From Streptomyces sp. WZ-12 (GTDB lineage: Bacteria; Actinomycetota; Actinomycetes; Streptomycetales; Streptomycetaceae): 64,000 nucleotides of DNA. The position numbers were made by a program, and so were the translations under genes. Numbering within the stretch: position 1 is the first letter of the stretch; each line of letters opens with the position of its first letter. The notes under the pieces were generated by a model. The model was not told the origin of the DNA. It saw nothing but the letters and a program-made list of their open reading frames with translations, and ran no database searches. Below, in pieces: positions 44,431-51,575 of the stretch. The stretch is from positions 1,302,001-1,366,000 of the forward strand of contig NZ_CP118574.1 of assembly GCF_028898845.1 (NCBI RefSeq), written 5' to 3'.

Positions 44431-44871
44431 TTACTTAGAGTGGTCTTTGTGAAGCCGTACACCGATGACTCTCGGCGCCGGCGGGTCATTGAGATACTGA
44501 TAGGCGCTAAGCGCTATCTCGGGATTGTCTCTAAGCCCTCTAGCCAAGAGCTGACGGTTACACCGGGCACATAGAAGGCCCCGCACTTGCCCTGTCTTGT
44601 GGCAGTGGTCTACGTCGAGACGCTGACTTCTGGTCTGCTTGCAGATGGAGCAAGACCCGCCCTGCTCCTTTAGGAGCTTGTCATATTCACCGGGGAGGAG
44701 ACCATAGGTCTCCGTGACCCGAGATTCGTGTATGGACTTAGAGCGGGTTTTCTTTCGGCAAGAAGAACATGTCTTGCCTCTTGGGGTGAAGAACCTTTCG
44801 GATCGGTTCTTCTCACAGCTTCCGCAGAAGCGATACCCCTTCCGGGGTTTCCCCCTTGCTTGTACTTCCAT
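44431..44871 (-). CDS. Recombination endonuclease VII-like HNH nuclease
   Basis: 146 aa. N-terminal zinc-ribbon-like CGSCEKNRSERFF and CSSCRKK are followed by the endonuclease VII core CSICKQ, LDVDHCHKTGQVRGLLCARC. This family resolves DNA junctions or nicks DNA; it could be a replication/packaging helper or a homing nuclease. Confidence 0.87.
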   Translation of the reverse strand: MEVQARGKPRKGYRFCGSCEKNRSERFFTPRGKTCSSCRKKTRSKSIHESRVTETYGLLPGEYDKLLKEQGGSCSICKQTRSQRLDVDHCHKTGQVRGLLCARCNRQLLARGLRDNPEIALSAYQYLNDPPAPRVIGVRLHKDHSK

Positions 44872-44885
44872 TCTCTCACACTTCC

Positions 44886-44901
44886 GTACAGCTTACAAGT
44901 T
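44886..44901 (-). repeat. Early-unit repeat copy 5
   Basis: Leftward strand AACTTGTAAGCTGTAC with a seven-T run upstream; 14 bases before the nuclease start at 44871. Confidence 0.7.
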
Positions 44902-44906
44902 TGGCT

Positions 44907-45728
44907 CTAAAAAAATTCGTCGTTGACCTCGGCCACGGTGAGGCTGTTGGTGTCGAACCTGTACGAGACGAACGAGTTCCCGGAAGGGTCTACGAAGCCT
45001 TCTCGATTCTTGACCGTGCTGACATGGATGGTGCTGTTGTCCATGTCGTCCACTTCCTTATGGATGGTGAGGATCATGGAGGGTACTCGACCAATCTTGC
45101 CCTTCACGCCAGACAGGGGAATCGGCTTCAGGCCGTCCGACCACTCCCCTGTGACGTGATGCAGGGCGAGAACATGAGCGTTCGTCTCCCGCGCCATGCT
45201 GTTGAGGTAGTCGCACATGTTCTCCAGGCTGAAGGTGAACGACTCTGCGTCGGCTGAGTTGTTCTCCAGGTTGGTGATGTTGTCCACCACGATCAGGTGC
45301 GGGAACAATCCGCGGCCGTAGACCTCTTCATAGCAAGCCACGTCCCGCTCTAGCTCGTCGAGGCTGGGTTGCGCCGAGACGTTGAACCGGAGCCACCAGC
45401 GGTCTGCCAGGGCCTTCTTCACGTCACCCAGGTCGTCTTCCCGGACCTTGCGCTTCATGACCTTGGAGGGAACTCCGGTGAGCATCGTCCCGGCCCTGGC
45501 AAGCTGCGTGGCGGCGTTGGAGTCCGCCGAGAGGTACAGGGTCGGCCGGTTGGCGTGGATGGCCAGGAGGAGCGAGAACATGCTCTTAAACGTGCCGGGG
45601 CCGGCGGCGATGATGGAGAACTCTCCCCGCCGGAACTGCGTCTCGCGCTTCTCCAGCCCAGGGAAGGGGCTGGGCAGTGGCTCGCCGGCCGCACCCTTGA
45701 TCGTGGTCATCTGACTAAGACTGAACAA
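44907..45728 (-). CDS. DnaB/RecA-like helicase ATPase
   Basis: 273 aa, one RecA-fold domain. Walker A is AAGPGTFKSMF, Walker B is HLIVVDNIT, and a later HVLALHHVTG element fits the DnaB/Sak4-type ATPases. It lacks the DnaB N-terminal domain, so it is either a minimal replicative helicase or a Sak4-like annealing ATPase. TTG 45728 follows GGAAGG. Confidence 0.83.
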   Translation of the reverse strand: MFSLSQMTTIKGAAGEPLPSPFPGLEKRETQFRRGEFSIIAAGPGTFKSMFSLLLAIHANRPTLYLSADSNAATQLARAGTMLTGVPSKVMKRKVREDDLGDVKKALADRWWLRFNVSAQPSLDELERDVACYEEVYGRGLFPHLIVVDNITNLENNSADAESFTFSLENMCDYLNSMARETNAHVLALHHVTGEWSDGLKPIPLSGVKGKIGRVPSMILTIHKEVDDMDNSTIHVSTVKNREGFVDPSGNSFVSYRFDTNSLTVAEVNDEFF

Positions 45729-45748
45729 CTCAACCTTCCACTTCCGCG

Positions 45749-45764
45749 ATACAGCTTACAAGTT
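45749..45764 (-). repeat. Early-unit repeat copy 6
   Basis: Leftward strand AACTTGTAAGCTGTAT with TTTACT 15 bases upstream of TGTAT; 20 bases before the helicase start. Confidence 0.7.
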
Positions 45765-45776
45765 CGCCAGTAAAAA

Positions 45777-46622
45777 TTAGGCAGCGGCTTCGGCGAGGAA
45801 GTCACGGATTCGGGTGCGAAGCCATTCGACGCCCTTGGCGCTTACGAGGGTCGTGGAGCGCGTGTGCTTCTTGCCCCAGCGGTCGATGTACGGCTCTTCG
45901 AAGATGACCTTGAAGAGGTCGTCCCGCATGCACCACTGGAGCGGCTTGTATCCCTTGTGACGCTTACCGTCCTTGGTCAGGATCGACATGTCCTGGAGGA
46001 GCTTGTAGAGGCTGTTTCGGCCCAGACCATCGGTCACGTCTCGGAGGAGCCGGGTGACCTCCACGAAGTCCATCCAGCCATCGGAGTCCATGACGGCCTG
46101 GTACGTCTCCAGCTTGGGAGCCGCCGCCTCAAGCTCCTTCGCGGCGGCCTGGGCCAGGGCCTCGGCCTTGAGCCGGCCCTCGTGCTCCTCGGCGGCTGCG
46201 CGCAGGGCCTCGGCGTAGGTCTGGGGAATCTGCTGCTGAACCAGCTCGGCTTCTCGGGTCTTCACGGCGAAGTACGTCTGCGCCGCGGCGATCTCGGGCT
46301 TACGGGGGTCACCGTTCATGGCGATCATGTAGCAGGCATATCGGCTGAGGTGGAAGTCGTGATCCGGCACCAGGCGTTCACCGAAACCAACCTTCACCAG
46401 CTGCGGGACCTCCCGAATATTGGCGTGACCTGCGGTTTCTCCCTGGACGTTGGCGATGGCGAGCCGGGCTCGGTCGATGGCCTTCTTCGCATCTTCCCAG
46501 CGGGAGTAGTTGAAGGTGGACCCCATCAGCAGCTCTCGGGCCGACCAGTGCTCGCCCTGGCCGTCAACCTTGCGGATGGCGTCGAACGGGCTGGCATCGG
46601 CCTGGGTGAACTTCTCGATCAA
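45777..46622 (-). CDS. Phage antirepressor: DinD-like N-terminus, KilAC C-terminus
   Basis: 281 aa. Residues 1-125 match the DinD/BRO type ([54 protein letters not shown]); a coiled-coil Ala/Glu stretch (140-175) leads to a KilAC domain ([41 protein letters not shown]). Such proteins counteract repressors in phage switches. It is a single-gene unit with its own repeat. Confidence 0.85.
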   Translation of the reverse strand: MIEKFTQADASPFDAIRKVDGQGEHWSARELLMGSTFNYSRWEDAKKAIDRARLAIANVQGETAGHANIREVPQLVKVGFGERLVPDHDFHLSRYACYMIAMNGDPRKPEIAAAQTYFAVKTREAELVQQQIPQTYAEALRAAAEEHEGRLKAEALAQAAAKELEAAAPKLETYQAVMDSDGWMDFVEVTRLLRDVTDGLGRNSLYKLLQDMSILTKDGKRHKGYKPLQWCMRDDLFKVIFEEPYIDRWGKKHTRSTTLVSAKGVEWLRTRIRDFLAEAAA

Positions 46623-46671
46623 AACAGTCTCCTTGGGTATGCGGTCGGCGGGCCACCGACCGAGATTTACG

Positions 46672-46687
46672 GTACAGCCTACAAGTC
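46672..46687 (-). repeat. Early-unit repeat copy 7
   Basis: Leftward strand GACTTGTAGGCTGTAC; 49 bases before the antirepressor start at 46622. Confidence 0.68.
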
Positions 46688-47456
46688 AGGAGGCATAATT
46701 ACAGGACGGCTTCACGGTGCAAGCAAAGCAGTGGGAGCCGGGGTTGGGGATGAAGACTTCGTTCTTAATGCCGCGGTCGAGCATGGCGTACAGCTCGGCG
46801 AGCCAGTCACGCGTCACGTAGCGGAGGTCTACCGGCTCACTGAGACCGCCAGTCTTTGCCATGTACCAGTCTCCGTAGTTGACCTCAACGCCGTACAGCT
46901 CTTCAATGGCGATCTTGTATGTGGCGAGCTGGAAGAGGCTCCGCGTGGTGCCGGTCTTGAGGTCTCGCACTACGAGGCCCCGCTCGGGGTGCTCGATGAT
47001 CTGGTCAATGAAGCCGACGACAGCAACGCCGTCCAGGTCGAGGCGGAACTCAAGCTCGATGGCTGCCTGGCCGTCCGGTGTGGTCCAGATGCGGTCAGGG
47101 CTCTGCTGGGCCCAGGCGATGTAGTCCCGAGTCTGCTGGGCGCCTACGTCGAGCCTGCGCTTGATGTCGGTCTCGGGCTTGGTGCGACCGCCGGCCATCC
47201 ACATGTAGGGCTCGGGCTCCTTGTCGAGGGCGGCCTCGATGCCCATGTCGTATTCGTGCTCGAAGAAGCCGATCACGGTCTCAGGGCTCAGCGTGCGCCC
47301 GTGGCGCTCGTACTGCTCGATGGCGGCATGGAATGCCTTGCCGTGCTCGAACCAGGCTGCTTGCCGCTGTGGGGCCCGCTCTCGCCGCTGTAGGCGCCAC
47401 TGATGGGCGCACTGCGCGTAGGTGGTGTACTGCGATACCGAGTAGTGCTCAGACAA
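46686..47456 (-). CDS. Cas4/RecB-like PD-(D/E)XK exonuclease
   Basis: 256 aa. The nuclease core is VVGFIDQIIEHPERGLVVRD with DLKTG (D...DxK); a QLATYKIAIEEL helix supplies the usual Gln/Tyr motif. Cys16 and the C-terminal cluster CFACTVKPSC could bind a 4Fe-4S centre as in Cas4/AddB. TTG 47456 directly follows the previous stop. It probably processes DNA ends in phage recombination. Confidence 0.85.
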   Translation of the reverse strand: MSEHYSVSQYTTYAQCAHQWRLQRRERAPQRQAAWFEHGKAFHAAIEQYERHGRTLSPETVIGFFEHEYDMGIEAALDKEPEPYMWMAGGRTKPETDIKRRLDVGAQQTRDYIAWAQQSPDRIWTTPDGQAAIELEFRLDLDGVAVVGFIDQIIEHPERGLVVRDLKTGTTRSLFQLATYKIAIEELYGVEVNYGDWYMAKTGGLSEPVDLRYVTRDWLAELYAMLDRGIKNEVFIPNPGSHCFACTVKPSCNYAS

Positions 47457-47810
47457 TTAGGGGTCCCTCTTCGCGTAGTAGGTGACGGTGCATTCAGGTG
47501 CCCCGGGAAGGCACTGCGCTGTGTTCCGGTGCCGGAATTCTGTGATCTTGTCCATGTCGCTGAGGAGTCCTATGCGGTCCTCGATGATCTTTAGGTCTTG
47601 CTGGGAGACGGTTGGAGAAGCAGTGACGGTGTAGACCGTCCCCAGTTCTCTCACCTCGGCGTCTACGATCACGGTCGCTGCTCTGCGATAGATAGTCGAG
47701 CAGTCAACTATCTTCCCGAGCGCCAATCCCATCAGCCCAAAGGCCCACATGGCTATCCGGCCTGCTTCCTCAAGATCGACATAATCGAGGGTTTCGGCTA
47801 GGACAAGCAT
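47457..47810 (-). CDS. Protein of unknown function
   Basis: 117 aa starting MLVLAETLDYVDLEEAGRIA, with one hydrophobic helix (MWAFGLMGLALG) that may insert in or contact the membrane. The frame is open further upstream, but that part contains the repeat and a terminator, so ATG 47810 is preferred. Leads the unit with the Cas4-like nuclease. Confidence 0.6.
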   Translation of the reverse strand: MLVLAETLDYVDLEEAGRIAMWAFGLMGLALGKIVDCSTIYRRAATVIVDAEVRELGTVYTVTASPTVSQQDLKIIEDRIGLLSDMDKITEFRHRNTAQCLPGAPECTVTYYAKRDP

Positions 47811-47855
47811 CCCTTTGGACTCTCTCTCTGGTGTTAACGAGCCGTACGCACCACC

Positions 47856-47871
47856 GTACAGCATCCAAGTC
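47856..47871 (-). repeat. Early-unit repeat copy 8
   Basis: Leftward strand GACTTGGATGCTGTAC; 45 bases before the start at 47810 and just after a leftward terminator. Confidence 0.68.
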
Positions 47872-47890
47872 AGATTACACCATGAAAAAG

Positions 47891-47924
47891 CCCCTGCCGG
47901 GAAGTTGATCACCCTCGGCAGGGG
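47891..47924 (-). terminator. Leftward intrinsic terminator
   Basis: CCCCTGCCG (47891-47899) pairs with CGGCAGGGG (47916-47924). On the leftward strand a T-run follows. It ends the single-gene unit 47970-48503. Confidence 0.85.
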
Positions 47925-47969
47925 TCGTGATGGAACCTTAATGATTCTGAAGATCGAATAAAAAGTTGC

Positions 47970-48503
47970 TTAGGACAACTTAGGCGGGAGTCTGAAGAGA
48001 TCAAGGTCAGCGGGATCCGGCTTCGCAACGCTCTCTGGCCAGCGAATCACAAGATCCTCATCTTGTTCGGTTCGAGGAGTCAGCTTCCAGCCCTCTTCCC
48101 AGTCGTAGACCATGACCTGGCCCTGGAGCCGTCCCCGCCAGTTCATGAGGAGCGCGCCGCGGCGTACGGGGAGGTCTTCGCCGGCACGTTCCGTCAGGTG
48201 GTCTCGAAGCCGCTGGTGAAGGGCCGAGTTGCCGTGGTCGTGGCCGGGCTCACGGCGGATCGTGTACGGGATCATCCTGACCCGTTCCTTCGACCCGACG
48301 TGGGGCTTGTAGCCGATGCTGGCGGCCTTCCACTGCACGCCCTGTTGGGTGACCTTCGCCCCGTTGATCTGGGTGTAGATCCGCGCGAGCTGACTCCAGT
48401 TGTATCCAGCCTGGTGGAGGCGCTTCAGCACGTGCCCTGAGGGCAGCTTTTCGCCTTCCTCGGGCTGCGGGAACGTGGAGAGATCCACGTGTTCGTTGCT
48501 CAT
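47970..48503 (-). CDS. Helix-turn-helix protein, candidate early regulator or repressor
   Basis: 177 aa. Residues about 25-65 (VLKRLHQAGYNWSQLARIYT, VTQQGVQWKAASIGYKP) look like a helix-turn-helix. It is the only gene of its unit, between the control region and a terminator, with a 12-bp imperfect palindrome 28-62 bases upstream of its ATG (RBS GAGGAAGG). This position suits an autoregulated phage regulator. No family recognised, so the role is inference. Confidence 0.6.
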   Translation of the reverse strand: MSNEHVDLSTFPQPEEGEKLPSGHVLKRLHQAGYNWSQLARIYTQINGAKVTQQGVQWKAASIGYKPHVGSKERVRMIPYTIRREPGHDHGNSALHQRLRDHLTERAGEDLPVRRGALLMNWRGRLQGQVMVYDWEEGWKLTPRTEQDEDLVIRWPESVAKPDPADLDLFRLPPKLS

Positions 48504-48570
48504 GCGCCTGCCTTCCTCGATCTTCAGTTGTTGATCATACGCTTTACCTTTCTGCGTATGGTCAACCACG

Positions 48571-48585
48571 GTACACCATCCAAGG
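48571..48585 (-). repeat. Early-unit repeat copy 9 (divergent)
   Basis: Leftward strand CCTTGGATGGTGTAC, the least conserved copy; 67 bases upstream of the start at 48503. Confidence 0.55.
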
Positions 48586-48843
48586 CGGAGCGTGCCGCGT
48601 TCAAGCGTCAGAGCACCCCCACCAGGTGACCTTCGCCACATCAGGGTAACCAATCGGCGTTTGTGACAAGTACGTATCTTATGTAAGAAAGAAAAGAGAG
48701 AGTAGTTACTCTATATAAGATCTCTACTTACACTCTAAGGAGCTAGATTCTACAGGGGTGTAAGTTACATAGAATCCTAGTTGATCTCCTAGTTGAGTTA
48801 GATAATTCATTTAGTTCCTCCTGGTAGAGATCCTAGGCAACCG

Positions 48844-48880
48844 AGAGGCCCAGGCCAGACATGAATCCCTGGGCCTCTCC
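48844..48880. terminator. Perfect 12-bp hairpin
   Basis: GAGAGGCCCAGG (48844-48855) pairs with CCTGGGCCTCTC (48869-48880), placed between the AT-rich control block and the late genes. It could block read-through, or be an antitermination target. Confidence 0.7.
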
Positions 48881-48987
48881 TCATTCTCCTTGGTCGGAGA
48901 TAACCGCAGATAAAGAATCACCAAGATAGCCGCCCTATGCGGCTATGGCTGGACGAGAGAATCTATCGGCCAAGGAAGGACTTACCC

Positions 48988-49308
48988 ATGCCCAGGGCAA
49001 AAATGGTCTGCATCCGTGAAGGCTGCACCAAACCAGCTACCCGCGAAGGCCGGTGCCCTGGGCATCAGCGGGAGCCCTTCAGGGGCTCGGCCTGGAGGAC
49101 GCAGAGGCCCGCAGGGTGGACGAGCACCAGGCGCAAGGTCCTGATCCGGGACAGAGGCGTGTGTGACCTCTGCGGAGGCACAGGAGCTACCGAGGTAGAC
49201 CACCTGGTCCCGCTGGCCCGCGGTGGCTCACACGACATGTCGAACCTGAGAAGCCTCCACAAGGAATGTCATCGAACCAAGACCCAGAAGGAGAGTCATG
49301 GCGGCTAG
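48988..49308 (+). CDS. HNH endonuclease
   Basis: 106 aa. Zinc-binding CIREGCTKPATREGRC is followed by the HNH core CDLCGGTGATEVDHLVPLARGG, then NLRSLHKECHRTKT. ATG follows GGAAGG. HNH nucleases directly before terminase genes commonly work with terminase in DNA packaging of cos phages, so that role is likely. Confidence 0.88.
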   Translation: MPRAKMVCIREGCTKPATREGRCPGHQREPFRGSAWRTQRPAGWTSTRRKVLIRDRGVCDLCGGTGATEVDHLVPLARGGSHDMSNLRSLHKECHRTKTQKESHGG

Positions 49309-49483
49309 CAACCTCAACGTGAACAAGAGCAAGGCGAAGTCCAAGGGCAAGCCGGTTGCTCCGGCTGCTCCGGTGAAGCCTGGCGCCAAGCCTGCGGCAA
49401 AGAAGGCGCCGGCTCCGGTACCGGCCAAGGGTGGCAAGCCCAAGCCGGTCGCTAAGAAGGCTGCGCCGAAGCGCAAGAAGTGA
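49298..49483 (+). CDS. Lys/Ala/Pro-rich basic protein
   Basis: 61 aa, built almost only of Lys, Ala, Pro, Gly and Val, like histone H1 tails. ATG follows AAGGAG and overlaps the HNH gene by 11 bases; a terminator follows. Probably binds DNA; could be a packaged or accessory protein. Confidence 0.7.
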   Translation: MAASNLNVNKSKAKSKGKPVAPAAPVKPGAKPAAKKAPAPVPAKGGKPKPVAKKAAPKRKK

Positions 49484-49489
49484 TGATGC

Positions 49490-49515
49490 GAGGCCCCTGC
49501 GGGGGCCTCGGTTTT
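49490..49515 (+). terminator. Intrinsic terminator
   Basis: GAGGCCCC (49490-49497) / GGGGCCTC (49502-49509) followed by GGTTTT. Confidence 0.9.
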
Positions 49516-49555
49516 AGTGCTGCCTGAAAAAGGAGGCATAGACAAGGAGGCCGAA

Positions 49556-49996
49556 ATGGCAACACATGGTAAGGGTCGTCTCCCCAAGGACAACCCGATG
49601 CGACGCAACAAGAACCCCGAGGAGATCCTTGAGGGTCGGAAGGTCCCGGTGCCGGTGCTCCGCAACGGAGAGGCATACCACCCCGAGACTTTGAACTGGT
49701 GGCTCACCTGGATCAACTCCCCTCAGGTCGAAGCCTTCCTTCCAACCGACTGGGAGCGCCTTCAGCAGCTCGCTGCCCTTGTCAATGCCTACTGGAACGA
49801 TCCGAAGGCCAGCACGCTCGCCGAGATCCGTCAGAACGAGTCGATGCTCGGCGCCACCGTGGCGGACCGTCAGCGGCTCCGCATGAAGGACCAGGGCGGG
49901 AAGACGGTGCAGGGCACCAACAACCCCACGCAGGCCGAGCCCGAAATCTCCGACGAGGAGCTGTACCGCATGCTGAACGGCGGCGGTGGGGCATGA
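49556..49996 (+). CDS. Terminase small subunit
   Basis: 146 aa, ATG after AGGAGG. It has a linker-like start (LPKDNPMRRNKNPEEI), a helical centre and a tail (NPTQAEPEISDEELYRMLN), as in small terminases next to TerL of this phage type. It recognises phage DNA for packaging. Stop and TerL start overlap (ATGA). Confidence 0.8.
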   Translation: MATHGKGRLPKDNPMRRNKNPEEILEGRKVPVPVLRNGEAYHPETLNWWLTWINSPQVEAFLPTDWERLQQLAALVNAYWNDPKASTLAEIRQNESMLGATVADRQRLRMKDQGGKTVQGTNNPTQAEPEISDEELYRMLNGGGGA

Positions 49997-51566
49997 GCCA
50001 GTCCGGGAACCTCCCCGAAGGCGTCCCGGCTCCTAACAGGTCTCTCGGCTACGGCATCATCCGCTGGGCTCAGCGCTACATCGTCCAGCCTGACGGCGAG
50101 CACGCCGGCAAGCCATGGAAGTTCACTCCGGAGCAGATCCGCTTCATCCTCTGGCTGTACGCCATCGACGAGAAGGGAGGCTGGCTCTACTCCGATGCGT
50201 GCCTGCGGCGCGCTAAGGGGTGGGGCTTAAGGGCAAGACACCAATCCTCGCTGCTCTGGCAATCGTTGAGTTCATTGGTCCTTGCCGGTTCAGCCACTTC
50301 GACGAGAAGGGCATGCCGGTCGCTAAGACCGTGCCGCTTCCCCTGGTGCAGATTGCTGCCACGTCGATTGACCAGTGTGGCCAGACGCTCGACATGCTTC
50401 GAGGCATGCTCGCCGAGTCCCCTGCTGAAGCTGAGTACGGGCTCGACATCGGTAAGCACCTGATCCAATTCAACGATGGCCGGCCAGGGAAGATCGTTCC
50501 CGTCACGGCGTCGAGCCGTGGTCTTGAGGGTGGCCGCCCGACGTTCGTCATCATGGACGAGACCCACCACTGGATTGACTCGAACCAGGGCGTCTACGTC
50601 TTCGAGACACTGGATCGCAACGCGCACAAGCCGGGCAACCCCGGTAGCCGCTGGGTGCAGACGACGAACGCCTACAACCCCCTTGAGAACTCGGTGGCCC
50701 AGCGCATCCACGAAGCGCTCCTGGCCGGCTCTCAGCGGTACCTGTACGACTGCATCGAGGCTCAGGCCGACATCGACCTGAGCGACGCCGAGGCGGTCGC
50801 CCAGGGCCTTCGGGATACGTACGGCGACTCTTGGTGGGCCGACATCGAGGGCCTGGTGGAGACGGTTCAGTCTCCGCTGACGCCGCCTGGTGTCGCGTAC
50901 CGGTTCTACCTGAACAACATCCAGGAGAACGCTGATGGCTGGATGTCGAAGGCAGCCTGGGAAGCGTGTCTGGACGAGAGCGATCCGGTGAGGCCGGGCG
51001 AGCAGATAGCCGTCGGCTTCGATGGGTCGATCCGAGGAGACAGCACAGGTTTGGTGGGCGCCCGCCTGCGCGACGGGAAGCTGTTCCTGCTGGGCCTGTG
51101 GGAACGTCCTGAGCATGTCAAGTCAGACGATGACTGGGAAGTCGATGTCCTGAGCGTCGAGGCCGCGGTGAAGCGGGCCTTCGAGACGTACAAGGTCGAG
51201 TGGATGTATTGCGACCCGCCTTACTGGCAGGACGCTATCGGTCGGTGGGCGATCGAGTACGGCGACGACATCGTTTTCGAATACTGGACAAACAAGCCCA
51301 CTCGCATGGTGAACGCTACAGAGCGCATGCACTCCGCTGTCATGGTCGGAGACCTGAAGCATGATGGCGATCCGAAGATTACCCAGCATGTTTTGAACTG
51401 TGTTACCCGAGAAGTTCCGCAAGGGCTTCTGGTGTGCAAGAACACTCCTCGCTCTAAGCGAAAGATTGACCTCGCTGTCTGCTCGATTCTGGCCTATGAG
51501 GCTCGGGCTGACGCTATTGCTGATGGACGACTCAACCGACGGAGAGGGAGAGTGGTCGGATTCTAG
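49993..51566 (+). CDS. Terminase large subunit, reading frame disrupted at Walker A
   Basis: Packaging ATPase/nuclease. The frame from ATG 49993 reads through SLGYGIIRWAQRYIVQP and WKFTPEQIRFILWLYAIDEK to ACLRRAKGWG and then degenerates, ending 50463. The rest continues in the -1 frame from about 50219 (LKGKTPILAALAIVEF), with Walker B FVIMDETHH and nuclease Asp residues in VGFDGSIRGDSTG and MYCDPPYWQDA, to 51566. Joining the frames gives GWGLKGKT, a canonical Walker A. Either a recent 8-base insertion (TTAAGGGC) broke the gene, or -1 frameshifting is used. The rest looks intact. Confidence 0.8.
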
Positions 51567-51575
51567 GGAAGCTAT

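Larger units (their letters stand above)
48504..48987. promoter_or_regulatory. Central control region between leftward and rightward genes
   Basis: 484 bases without a gene. From the left: palindrome TTGATCATACGC (48531-48542) / GCGTATGGTCAA (48554-48565), 11 of 12 paired; repeat copy 9; an AT-rich block 48660-48840 with AGAGTA-GT-TACTCT (48700-48713), ACTTACAC/GTGTAAGT (48727-48734, 48759-48766) and interlocked CTAGATTCTA/TAGAATCCTAG (48744-48781); then a terminator. Likely holds early and late promoters, operators and possibly an origin. Confidence 0.6.

Noticed and set aside
48531..48565. TTGACC...TATGAT as a leftward sigma-70-type promoter within the palindrome
   Set aside because: The spacing is about 20 bases, too long for a normal promoter; kept only as an operator candidate.
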